In this document: one piece after another, positions 1 to 10,930 of the stretch
Layout: every line of letters begins with the position of its first letter
Position numbering within the stretch: the first letter of the stretch is position 1
NCBI GenBank assembly: GCA_964023205.1
Contig: OZ026833.1
Coordinates: 33,692,830-33,756,829 of the forward strand
Length of the DNA: 64,000 nucleotides
Reading direction: 5' to 3'
From: Lutraria lutraria
Taxonomy: Eukaryota; Mollusca; Bivalvia; Venerida; Mactridae
Notes under the pieces: generated by a model
What the model was told of the DNA's origin: nothing
Database searches by the model: none
What the model saw: the letters and a program-made list of their open reading frames with translations, nothing else
Program-made: the position numbers and the translations under genes

Positions 1-303
1 TCTTCCTTTTTCAATGCTTTGTTTCACACTTATTGACATATCTAATCTGTTGTTCCATGATCCCAGGGTGTCAAAGTTGACACCAACCTGGCGCTTTCCG
101 GTGTTTTCTGGATCCGACAGATGAGGTGTCTGGTTAATTTCTGCGGTCTGAAGCTGCCTAACACTCCAGCAACAAGCTGTCTCTGGAAGATGTGACAGAA
201 GGCCTTTGTTCCATACAGACTTAATGTCTGGATTCAAATGTGGTCTGGATCTTCTAAGCTGACTTCTCCCATTGACTGACAGGACAATTCTCAAACAACT
301 CAT
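1..303 (-). CDS. PPM1K: PPM1K-like mitochondrial protein phosphatase, first coding exon (partial)
   Basis: Seen: on the minus strand an open frame of 101 codons starts at the ATG at 303-301 and stays open to the window edge, so the gene continues to the left. An in-frame TAA lies three bases upstream of the ATG start (306-304), and a splice acceptor (pyrimidine tract then CAG, 333-331) precedes it, giving a 27-nt 5' UTR stretch in this exon. The first 21 residues (MSCLRIVLSVNGRSQLRRSRP) are Arg-rich and lack acidic residues, like a mitochondrial presequence. Residues about 75-101 contain F-x-x-L-G-S-W-N-N-R-L-D followed by S-I-E-K-G, matching the segment just before the PP2C domain of PPM1K, the matrix phosphatase that activates branched-chain ketoacid dehydrogenase. 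The PP2C catalytic domain is outside the window, so the family call rests on this short match. Confidence 0.62.
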   Translation of the reverse strand, partial: MSCLRIVLSVNGRSQLRRSRPHLNPDIKSVWNKGLLSHLPETACCWSVRQLQTAEINQTPHLSDPENTGKRQVGVNFDTLGSWNNRLDMSISVKQSIEKGR

Positions 304-333
304 TTAATAGGCAATTATTTTTTCAAGTACCTG
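304..333 (-). other. 5' UTR and splice acceptor of the PPM1K-like exon
   Basis: Reading the minus strand, a run of T residues followed by ACAG (ending at 331) precedes 27 untranslated bases and then the ATG at 303. This implies at least one upstream non-coding exon at higher coordinates. A possible donor (CTCAG/GTATTT on the minus strand near 2675) exists, but nothing in the sequence links it to this exon. Confidence 0.5.
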
Positions 334-3300
334 TAAAAAAAAAATTATTAATCATTATAATTATATAAAGAAATGTTTAATAATATAATAAACAAACAAA
401 TTATATATTGATAATAATACTTACACAAAGATACATTGTAGTATACTATACTGTATTGATGAATCAGAATTCAGATGATAAACATGAAGCAACTTGCTCA
501 TTAGTTTTGAAGTGTATACATGTATATATACATTTGTAATGTTAACTATTAAATGTCTAGTACGGTTTTACGCATCTGTCAATATTTTGCCCGCCCGAGT
601 GCGGCAGGCATACACTGGACTTCAGACAGAAGAGCATTTCCGACAAAAAAAATGTCAAATTCCTTTGGGTCAGTACTCCACACCCCCCCCCCCCCAGGAT
701 TAAGAAGTTCATATAGCTGATGCAGCCTTTAAAGGGCGCTTTTCTTTAAATTGAAATTATGCGTTCCAGCAAGTCTTTTTTAACCAAAAGGGACTTCAAC
801 CCATTATTTCATCCCCATAGGGGGCTTTCTCCAAAACATACATAAAGAAAACCCATGAAATCATACATAAATTTGTTACATGATACATCGAGTATAAAAT
901 ATATCAATTAATGAGATAACTGTTTAATTAATTCCAAATGCTATCCATTATCAATGTAAGTAATTATGATAAAGATCTGATATGTGGATTATTATTCGGA
1001 TTATACTGAACTCAGACATCCTGGATTGATAACCATCAAAAACCGGCAATTCATGCTGTGCATTTCCATACAATCCCACATGCATACAACTTAATACATA
1101 TTAATCTAATTCTAGACTATTATAGTTTATACATGTATATAATTATTATACATACAAAAATACCTATGTGTAATATATAAAGAATTAAAGGTCTTCCCTG
1201 CAAATTGCATGTATACAACTTCAATTCTTAGATTTGAACAATGCATTGAGCCAATGTTATATACATGATGTAAGGATATAGGTCTCAGGTCAGGGGTTAA
1301 ATCTAAGCTCTGCAGACTGTAAAGACTGTGCCTTCTCCTCTGAAAATTTCTTTGAAATCATATCATTTTCCCAAATTTCCAATTTACTCCAGTCTCCTTA
1401 AAATTTCTTTCCCTAAAATTTCATTCCCTAAATTGGTTTCACTTTCAGAAGACAATTTTCCCTCCAAAAGTGGCTTCAACCCGCAATCATCCCCACATTA
1501 AGCCACATTAAGGGCTGGCTCAAAACATAAAGAAAAACCCTTGGGTCTCTATTCCTTAAGAGTTCAACAACTTGTTGAACAATGATTTAAGTGGTTAACT
1601 ATTAACCCCAAAAGAATTATACATGATTGATATTATGCAGGAAAACCTCCATAATTAGTCCAACTTATCAGGGCACACAATCTATCTGTCCCCCCCCCCC
1701 CCCCCTCAGAAAATGAAGTTAATGCAGTGGATCATTTATTGATGTTAAGCATGAATATGTATTAAAATAAAATGAGTTTCTTTTTTGTCATAAAATTCCC
1801 CCGGAGTAGAAAAAAATCCCCCCCCCCCCCAAATACAAAGTTGTGTGAGGGCGCTGCTTATGAAAGTGTCAGAATGAGTTTTATTTATTTGGCCCCACAC
1901 CAGTGCTCCGAGTATGGCCCTTCCAAATTCAGTCAATGCAGTGTTTAAACTGCCACAATATTTATATACTAATTTATTTATAAATAATAATTATTATATT
2001 TATAACAAAATAGTCAGACTGTATGGCATCCATGATTCAATCATTCATAAATACATGAAGCTTATAATATGAAACTGATGAAGTCTCGCGTTGGATACAC
2101 TAGGTTACAAGAATGCTGGTCAGGGATGGCACATTTCCATGATGGACCAAACCAAGATGGTCCAATCCAAATTAAGGTATGGAAATGTGCCGCTGGCCTG
2201 GGCCTAGCTTGACCTGCATTCTAATTTATTCATATTGATCAAACGATAAGTGAATAACATCCGTCTTAGACTAGGATCTTCTTCAACTTTGTGCCATTTT
2301 GATAATGGAAATGTGCCACCTTGACCTGACACTGGTTAGAATGCAGCAACACTATAGAATCTAGTAATTTAAAAAAAAATCTAAATCAGAGATCTATATA
2401 ACGAAGTACAAGACACATATAATATCGTGTACTGTAGACTAGTCAGTCCGTGTTAGTTCACACACAATAGCATGGAACTAGCGTGATTACAAAGTGATAA
2501 TTTACGTAACCTTAATTTACATAAATTTATTTGACAATGTTTTTTATCAAATTTGGATAGTCGCCAAAACCTCGTGAGATTATCATATTCATTCAAAATA
2601 ATATTAACTAAATAACAATATAAAACGAATCGAGGTTTCATTAAGTAGAAAATGCAGTATAAAAACAAAAAATACCTGAGAAAGTAAGGTTGCAGCTTGT
2701 TTTTTTCTTCAGAAATATTCGAGTTCACTTATGTTAAGACGCTACAGTAGTGTTTACTAATATGGCTGAGGTCAAGGTCATACGTTTGGAGGTGTGTCAT
2801 GGCTTGGCTCTCGGTTCATTTAGCAATCGATGTGGAAATTGTCAATACAGCGCTTATTATGTTAAAATGTATAGTTCCCGTTGATCGTATCTGCACAGTC
2901 GCATAGAATGGGAACCAGTTCATAAAATACTACGGACTTTACCGAGTTTTCACGGAGTTAAGGTCAGCCGCAGTAAAATCCGTGCTGTTCCGTACGAGAT
3001 ATAGGTTGATGCTAAAACCAAACTTTACGTTTACCTTTACTTATTTATTTTGGTTTACTTTTTTTTAACACTTTTTCAGTTATATACGGGGCCGATTCAC
3101 CTAACACGATTTCTTGGACAGTATTCTAGTCAGTACTAACTTACCCTTCCAAAAATAATTGGCAACTTCCCATTGGTGGAGGAAAATCTTTTCTCAATAA
3201 AATGCATTTATATTTTAGTAATTTAAATCAGACACATAGATCTATGTCTGTGTTTAAATTATACAGTGTAACTTCTGAAATCCGGAAGATTTTCTTGGTC

Positions 3301-3961
3301 CCGAAACTTCTCCCTCTATTTCAATGTTAATTAGACTTCTGAATGACGATATTTTCATAAATTTTGGTTTATGTAAGTGCAATTTTACTTCCAAATCCGG
3401 ACAGTGCAGAATTTGTCATCCTTAATTAGTCCCGCGATTTTTAACCCTGAGGCAAAATGTCAGTTACGGTTGTCTTTTTCAATTGTTTACCAATCAGTTG
3501 TGTTGGTATATTTTGACATGTATTAGAATCACAATATGTCAGTTTGCATTTGTAAAATGAACCACGTTTACTAAAATATATTTCCAAATTTTTACACTCA
3601 TTAACAATTTTAACTGGTTCATTTGTGTAAGTAAAATTGTATTGTCGGTAGCTTCCTTTCGAGAAAATATTAGATTTTGATGAATAAATCTTATTAATGT
3701 TCCTGTCTTAGTAATAATAACACCATATTGTATTATGCATAAATAATGATGTCCCTGTTTTCACCATCAAAAAACTTTTTTAACCTCTGTACTTGTTCAG
3801 ATAATTTTACACTGTACATGTAATTACACATTATTTTTCTAAATCTCTTTTTATATAGAAAAAAGAAAAATAGATCTTAGAAGCCATGGCCACATATTAA
3901 TTGATAAATAGATAAATCAAAACGAAAGAACAAAGACATGATTGAATGAGTGAATGGACTG

Positions 3962-3986
3962 GGTGAGTGAGTGAGTGAGTGAGTGG
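3962..3986. repeat. (GTGA)n microsatellite
   Basis: Six or so tandem copies of GTGA/GAGT read directly from the sequence. A related, longer GAGT/GAGC array lies near 6270. Confidence 0.85.
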
Positions 3987-5789
3987 GTTTGTGGGTCATA
4001 TGGTACAATTTTGGTCAATTTCCGTAAGTAGTCTCCCTTTCGAGATCGAGCTGATTAAGCTGATACCAACTATTGGATTGTTTCCCTTTAGGTCATCTGA
4101 TAGAACACATGATACTGGCCAAAATTTACCGTGTCACCAATATAGCCCCAGGAAATCGATAGGCAATAAAACCGCGGGTGGTATTATACAAGCTTGTAAT
4201 ATACGTAATTATCTGTGTATGAACATCGATAGTATAATTTGTACAACAGAGAAAATGCTAGCGTAGTTGGCAAGTAAAAGATGTTAATGCAGTTATAGAA
4301 AAAATATTATTATTTTTTAAAATCTGAATATCCATGTTTATATTATTTTATTAATTTGGTTGTTGATAGCGTTATACATCACGAGAACCAATTTTCTTAT
4401 TCACTAATATTACAAGTATTCGAAAACGAAAGTTTGTATGCATGTAAAATTTAATATAATTTATTTGTTGCTTATTGTGTCTTAACCATAAAATGAGTAA
4501 AACATTGATATATTAATATGTCGTGTATGACTTTGAAATAGAAAGACAATTCGGATTTTGATCCATTAACACCCAGAGCTAGCATTAATTTACACAGGCT
4601 GTGTGTAATAAGAATATTTAAACATGATCTAAATAGTCTAGAACAAAGATCGAGGACTTATATATGTATATATAGTTGTAATTGTTTCTTGAACAATTTC
4701 CTCAAAGTCAAAATCCTTCTCACTTCACGCGTACGTGAAAATATGAGGAACATAAATAATGTAAAAACAATGGTATAAAACTAGCTCTTAAGAAAATCAA
4801 AATTCTGACTATCAATATTTACATGATGCTCAATATAAAAAATATCTAAATAAAAAATTATCGCTTTTTAATGGAGTATTTCGCACCTTTTCTCGAAACA
4901 ACAATCAAAAGACCTGCTCAATTCTAATTGCATTAAAACTGTTAATCGACAGATAAACGCTATTATGTATAAACTGTAGTATTATTATTTTCATGTGTAT
5001 GTCAGTTCGAACTAAAATAAAGCGCAGAAACAATCATGATGAATAGTAAAGATTTTAGTACATTTATTAAAATTAAATATTAGAACTGTACGTATCATAA
5101 ACACTCGTTTAATCATTTAAAAAATAGAATGCTTTAAGTTTTCACCCCCAAAAAATAGAACATTTCTGTTTAGAATGATTCACTCTTGAGATATTTACTA
5201 CCGCAGTAGAATTTGTATCAACTTTATAAAAAAAAATACTCAAAACTTTCCTTACAGTAACGCCATAATTGTCTACTGGAATCATCAATTTACAATATCT
5301 TATCTTATTACAATAGAATTATGGAACTGAAATTGTATTTTAGACTTAAGAATAACAACTCATCGTCACTACAACATACACATAACTATGAGTACATGAA
5401 ATAAAATTTAATGCAATTATTTAATAAATAACAATTCAGTACATGTACAATGGAAAGAAATATTAGATCGTATCAAGGGCATATATATATACATACTACA
5501 TACATATGTATATAAGTCCTTGATCGATATAGCAAATAAATACGGTATTATCAGAATTGTTATTGATATATTGTTTCATGCATCTTTTCAAATTCACAAG
5601 AACTTAAATTTACGTCTACAAGGGATTTTCTACCATAAAGCTGTTTAAGGATATATCTACATTCCAATGTGTATAAACCACCCGCTGTGCTAAATTTGTA
5701 CATGCAAAGGTAAACATCGGCCAAACGGAAATTACCGAAGATCGAGCTCAAACGAAAGCAATATTTGTCAAAACATGGTGTTACAAATC

Positions 5790-6125
5790 GTTAAAAATAC
5801 TGTACAAGATGTATATTTATTTTATTTTGGTTTATATCATTTTACGGGAAATGAATTTCTCTAAAATGTCATATGTGGTAATTTATTGGCAACTTATGAA
5901 TTGTTTGTCAATTTTTAGTCTGAAATTTGGCAAAAAATCATTTTCTTCAATATTTACATAGAACATAGAGTAAATTTTGAACCGTTTTACCTATTTCATA
6001 CAAGTGCAAAAATACTGCCCAAGATAGATAGTTATTTTAAATTAAATTACACCATTTGAAAGATAATGATTTTATCTACAATGTCATATGTGGTAATTTA
6101 TTGGCATTTACCGAATAAAGATTTT
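5790..6125. repeat. Imperfect direct duplication, unit about 210 bp
   Basis: Two stretches, about 5790-5915 and 6000-6125, share the order AAGAT, TTATTT, a TATCA/ACACC region, TTTCTCTAAAATGTCATATG or its variant, then GTGGTAATTTATTGGCA. The identical core ATGTCATATGTGGTAATTTA appears in both. There is no coding potential. It reads as a diverged local tandem duplication. Confidence 0.6.
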
Positions 6126-6269
6126 ATAGCAAGTTTTAAATTATTTCCCTATATAATCTATATAGAGTTAAACTGGGCAATTGTTATCTGATTGTGGTTT
6201 ATCGAGTCATTTCAAGGGAGATAACAACATCGATTAAGACGATTATTGGTTCAGTATTGTTCCATATGG

Positions 6270-6341
6270 TGTGTGTGAGTGAGTGAGTGAGTGAGTGAGT
6301 AGCGTGCGGGTGAGCGAGCGAGCGAGTGAGCGAGTGAGTGA
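6270..6341. repeat. (GAGT)n / (GAGC)n microsatellite
   Basis: A run of GTGTGTGTGA, then GAGT repeats, then GAGC/GAGT variants, seen directly. It creates a low-complexity open frame on the minus strand (repeating SLTH) that should not be called a gene. Confidence 0.85.
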
Positions 6342-7459
6342 ATAAATTGAATTGAAAAAAAACTACATTCAACAAACGATAGCTGATTTCCATATTATAT
6401 AATTTATATTTATCCTCATATTATGTATTCTGCTTACTATTAAACGTACCAAGCAAGTAAATTTAAAAAAAATAAAACATAAGAGACAACCTCCATAACC
6501 ATAGATATATTCAATGTACTATGCGTTTACACTGATTGCATATTCACCACATGTATCTGAAATAATAAATCTCTTCACTTGCCAGGCATGCATTAAGTTA
6601 GCAATAAAACCGTCTCTTTCAACTAGCATAGCCGTCTCGTATCTTTTCATATTCATAAACAATGTTGATAAAATTGAGAAGTTTATTACCAATTCGATTT
6701 GAAAATGAGATAAATAACGATTTTAACATATAACTAAAAGTTTAAAAGTTATATAATATTACATGTATAACTATACTATATCTATTCTGAACAGCTTTTT
6801 CCCGACTACACCAAAACAAAACAGTGAGGATCAGGCGGTATGATAGCTGGTGATTCAATTTATTGTATGTATCACTTTTAGTATCGAATATCAATGAACA
6901 CGGTAGATACTATTAAATGTATGTATATATATAAGTAAGGAATATCACATACATGTTGGAAAATGACTTAAGGATCAAAAGACAACTACAGGTGCAATTT
7001 TAATCGCAGTGAATTTTGTTACAGGTATACCTTTTGGAAGTTTACTCATTTAGCACATTAGATATAGAAAACAGGGGTCGTTTTATACTAGTAATTATAT
7101 GAATGACTTACAGCATACTTAATGTTAGTACAGACATGTCATAATTATAATTCCGCAGGTCGAGAGATGAGGGGATCGAGACGCTGGCGGTAAACATATT
7201 TCTCATTGACGCTTTGACTGAGACGACTTATTGCGTCTTTTGTCTTTTATGTCCCATCCTATGTTGGGATTAGGCAGTTTCTTTACGGATAGAGGATGGA
7301 GCAGGTTAAAGCTGACACGATATCCTGAAGAACTACCGGTATTCAAGTTAGCTGTACGTACATCAAATAGGATTTGTAAATGGCATTATAAAAGTCCACC
7401 GCAAATAAGGGCACACAATATATACTGCATCGGTGTAAAATAGACTGTGCACAATCAAT

Positions 7460-8671
7460 TCAAACTTGTACATCGTACAAGTCGATAGGAATCGACACAA
7501 TATCCCGGTGCGACGAATGCTGAAATCTGCTTTTAAAATAATCCCGAATATCAACGTTAAAGATTACAATTACAATTGTCACAATAAAACCCTTAATTCC
7601 AGGAATTGTGTAGCATAGTGTTTCCAACCAAGCCATGCTTTTGGATATGTCTCCAACTGCATATTCCAATATGTTCAATGATGTTAACGCAACAAACCAA
7701 ACATTAATCCAAAAGCAACAAAGTGTATTGCAACGCATTCTTTGAACATCTATAACAGTGGTAGCTGTGTGTGATCGCTTCGTATTACAAACGAATACAA
7801 TAACGATCAACCATATAGAACATATCATTGTAATTATACGAGTGCTAGTCAAGATCCAAATGGAAGCCATTAATTGGTAATTATTCCAAAACGTCGTTGT
7901 CGTTTCGATCAGGAATGACGTCACTGCCCAAATGGTAGTCGGTACAGATGATAATCCCCAGCCAATCAGAACGTAGGTTGTATAAACGGAAGTGCGCAGT
8001 CGACGTATTTGTGATTCGAGCCGCATGAAGTGTGAATATATTAAACACCAAAGGTAAACACAGGTTTTGACATATTCTTTAGCTATGATGAGAATCGTAC
8101 AAGCAAGCGACGATTGTATATTTGTTTCATTGAAACTATCAAATGCAGCAAGCGATGCTAATGTTGTCGTTAGAAATACTTCGCACATCAAAACTCCAAT
8201 AAGCTGCTTCAAAATCATGTTATTCGAAGAGACACGGACATTCTTTGAAATAACACAGTGAATAAAAACAAAGGACGACAGTAAGCATACACACGATATT
8301 GCCAGAAAGGTAATATACACGTAATCCAGATTGGTGCTGGTCCCACTTTTAACTACCGTTTTAGTTTTATCGAAATTTACATCGAAAACATTTTCAATCC
8401 CGGAAATGTGTTCAATACATTCGCTATAATCACTGTGACCAAATCCTTTCCATTTTATAGATTCAGTCCACTTTCCATCGACACCACACTGTTTGTGTAC
8501 GTATTTTCCTTCCGGTGCACCGAATATAGACGGACATGGCTGCTTTGCAGTATGACCGGAAATTGTTGGCGGCCAACAAGCTGCTGAATCAGTTGTTGCA
8601 TTGCAATAAACGCCTTGTCCGATAGTTGTTGAATCATTTAAAGTACAATTTCCTGTGAAAACCATGGTCAT
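7460..8671 (-). CDS. Class B (secretin-type) G protein-coupled receptor
   Basis: Seen: the minus-strand frame encodes an extracellular region with Cys-rich hormone-receptor-motif features (CWPPT, CP, CGVDGKWTES, SECIEH) and then seven hydrophobic segments. Helix 4 carries the class B-like IGWGLSSVPTTIWA, and helix 7 ends GFIVTIVIVIFNVDIRDYF, resembling the family's QGFxVAxxYCFxNxEV. A 25-30 residue cytoplasmic tail follows. The domain, helices and tail are in one uninterrupted exon, unusual for this intron-rich family. The start is unresolved: the first in-frame ATG is at 8671-8669, giving only a short hydrophobic leader. The frame is open further upstream to a TAG without another ATG. A good splice acceptor (TTTTCACAG, exon start at 8652, phase 1) suggests the signal peptide may lie on an upstream exon. 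Peptide ligand unknown; the pigment-dispersing-factor/calcitonin-type branch is possible but not shown. Confidence 0.85.
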   Translation of the reverse strand: MTMVFTGNCTLNDSTTIGQGVYCNATTDSAACWPPTISGHTAKQPCPSIFGAPEGKYVHKQCGVDGKWTESIKWKGFGHSDYSECIEHISGIENVFDVNFDKTKTVVKSGTSTNLDYVYITFLAISCVCLLSSFVFIHCVISKNVRVSSNNMILKQLIGVLMCEVFLTTTLASLAAFDSFNETNIQSSLACTILIIAKEYVKTCVYLWCLIYSHFMRLESQIRRLRTSVYTTYVLIGWGLSSVPTTIWAVTSFLIETTTTFWNNYQLMASIWILTSTRIITMICSIWLIVIVFVCNTKRSHTATTVIDVQRMRCNTLCCFWINVWFVALTSLNILEYAVGDISKSMAWLETLCYTIPGIKGFIVTIVIVIFNVDIRDYFKSRFQHSSHRDIVSIPIDLYDVQV

Positions 8672-8939
8672 AATAGTAATAAAAAATACATCCTGCCAAT
8701 TTCGTAGCAATGCGTCCTCAAATGGTACACACTAGTCCGACGTACAACTAAGACTATTATTATAATATTCCCATGATCTTGACGTCATACGCTAGCTTCT
8801 TGTGGGGGAATTGAAAATACATCCGGTAATTAATGAATTCTTGGTTTAACGGAGTTTTCCGGATAATTTCCCGTGATGATGACTGTTCTGCGTGAAATCT
8901 ACTCGTTTACAGATACATGAAAAAAAACATAAAAATGCT
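8672..8939. other. 5' flank of the GPCR gene
   Basis: The sequence upstream of the receptor on the minus strand. I see no clear TATA box at a fixed distance and no further exon that can be assigned with confidence. Confidence 0.35.
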
Positions 8940-10290
8940 CTCACCTGAGGAATAAAATAAGAACGCCTTTCAATCCTAAGACAGAATTAGTCATACAACA
9001 GAAACCTTCTTCCCATAGTGTTTTATTGTCTTTCTGAAATGTTGGTCTATTAGTGTTTCCCATAACATGACAATAAAGTACGCAGCTATTTCGATAAGAA
9101 ACGACCACGTGCGGTTTGTTGGAACTTAATTAATGTTTGCTATGTAAAATGGATGTTTAGTTTTAATCATCCCTGGTAAATTATACAAAATAGTGATAAA
9201 ACATTCGAAAGCAAAAAATAACTTTCCTCGATATACGTTTTGATTAAGGAAATGGTCACAAGAGGAACATACAAAACACCCCAACTGCCCGACCCACCAA
9301 CCCAAACTTGTACCCAACAAACGGTAACATACATACAATGTGGACAAACTGTGACTCAACATCTCTGACCAACGGGGTACCGCCATGGTAGGGTCAATAG
9401 GAAATTTGCAGGGAGGTTCAAACCGGTTTGATAGACCCAATCATATATTCACTTACCCTAGAGAAACAAAACATTAAATTACACAAATAGATAATACAGC
9501 ATTAAACCTAAAGATGATGATATGCTCGAGAGCAATAAAACGCCAGAAAAACTATACAGTAAAGCTCACTAGTAGAAATATACTACGGAAAATATTGACA
9601 ACAGATCAGAAAAGATATAAGATAGCCTTAGAATTCAGAAAAACATATTCATAAAGCAATCTTCCCTAAAATATTACTCCCCGAAAAAGACCAACCCAAA
9701 ACCTAACGAATATTAGCAACATACAAGAAATGGAAAAATAAAACTCAGTGTCCCGGAGGGTACGGCCATAGAATGGTCTGTAGCATGCATTGTACAGCGG
9801 GTTTAATAGATTGTTAAAATGAAATACAGTCAAACTTGTCTTGTGAATAAAGGCAACCCTTGGGATCGACAATATGCGGCCTTTATTGACAGGTAGTCTT
9901 TATTCAGAGGTTATTTTATTCTAAATAATTAAGTTTGGGTTTTAAAAAATGGACTTTAGTCACAGGGTGGCCTTTATTCAGAAGTGACTGCTAACACAGG
10001 CTTGACTGTAGTCTTAACATTGAAGTGATCGCTACATGAGGATTATACCAATAAACTCACTGCTTGAAAAGCATTTGTTTACAAGTGTGAAAGAAAATAT
10101 ACAAGGGTTCAACTATTTCAAATTATTGTGCCATCTTAATTAAGTATGAAAATGGTTTCAATAATTTCTGGAAACCAAGGCATATGGATGTCATCTTCAA
10201 AAAAAACGTACGTACGTACAGAATGTAGCAAATATATAATTTTGTTTGTAGTTTTAAATCAGGGCCAATAGTCACCGAAGGTTATTGTTT
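8940..10290. repeat. Dispersed repeat, copy 1 (partner at 34.80-35.94 kb)
   Basis: Long collinear similarity to about 34800-35945. Shared landmarks include AACATGACAATAAAGTACGC followed by AGCTATT, GACCACGTG, TTTGTTG, ACTTAATT, the AAACGGTAA region, ACAAGAAATGGA, and GGGTTyAATAGATyGTTA. The copies differ by small indels and by a MITE present only here. Collinearity stops near 10290, where the LINE begins. Confidence 0.7.
9827..10008. mobile_element. MITE (Tc1/mariner-type) with TA target duplication
   Basis: The ends are inverted repeats (CAGTCAAACTTGT at the left; ACAGGCTTGACTG at the right), flanked on both sides by TA. The length is about 182 bp with no coding capacity. The related repeat copy near 35671 reads straight through this position, so it acts as an empty site. 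Repeated AAAGGC-type motifs lie inside. Confidence 0.75.
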
Positions 10291-10930
10291 GTGGTACGTA
10301 CTACCGTGTCGGCATGTACGAAGTCGCTAAGTATGATACCGAAAATTGCACAGTCAGCTTTGCTTTTGTTGTTCATAGGAGATGTCATGGCTTCCGGTTG
10401 AAATATCACCGAACATACTTTTTTTGCTCCATGAAAAATCTTCTTTATATGGATTGATTATACGTTTGTGAAATTTAGATTTTTGATTTCATGTGATATA
10501 TTAGTCATAATTGCCGATGAGCGATAGTTAAAGGCGCTTTTGAAGTGATTTTCTGACTTTGTTGAGGAATTTGCAAGACGGATACATGTGTCTGAAGATT
10601 TGGTGATTTTGGAAAGTGATAATTTACTTTGTTCTAACTCTATACTTTTGACACTTGAAGTATAATAATAGAGATATATTGATATCAGTGGATGCGATGG
10701 AATGATAAGGTGAATGTTTGACTTTTGTGAACTTTAAACCGACGTCGATTTACTTGTTTACATGTATCTGTTACTATTTATAGTAACGTCGAGACACTTG
10801 TTATATTGACCAGTTGTGTTTTGAATTTCACACTGTGTAAACCTGAGAGCGTCACACGATTCGTCACGCTTGACCGATCATCGAAGCAAGAGTGTTTTTG
10901 TGCAAGTTTTCGCTCGTGGAAGTAGTGAAT

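Larger units (their letters stand above)
334..7459. other. Gene-poor AT-rich interval with microsatellites and homopolymers
   Basis: I see no convincing coding exon here; the short open frames have no recognisable domains and mostly lack ATG starts. The interval presumably includes the 5' non-coding part of the PPM1K-like gene. It contains oligo-C tracts (about 685-697, 1690-1706, 1819-1828), (GAGT)n microsatellites at 3964-3985 and 6270-6340, and a local duplication (5790-5915 against 6000-6125). Confidence 0.5.

Noticed and set aside
2679..2750. Possible non-coding first exon of the PPM1K-like gene on the minus strand
   Set aside because: A CTCAG/GTATTT donor fits, but its distance and identity are guesswork without RNA data.
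2762..2791. Short ATG exon candidate on the plus strand (MAEVKVIRLE followed by a GTGTGT donor)
   Set aside because: Only ten codons, no recognisable family and no acceptor partner found downstream. It could be a divergent first exon opposite the PPM1K-like gene, but nothing supports it.
6199..6393. Minus-strand frame with repeated SLTHSLTH
   Set aside because: Translation of the GAGT microsatellite, not a protein gene.
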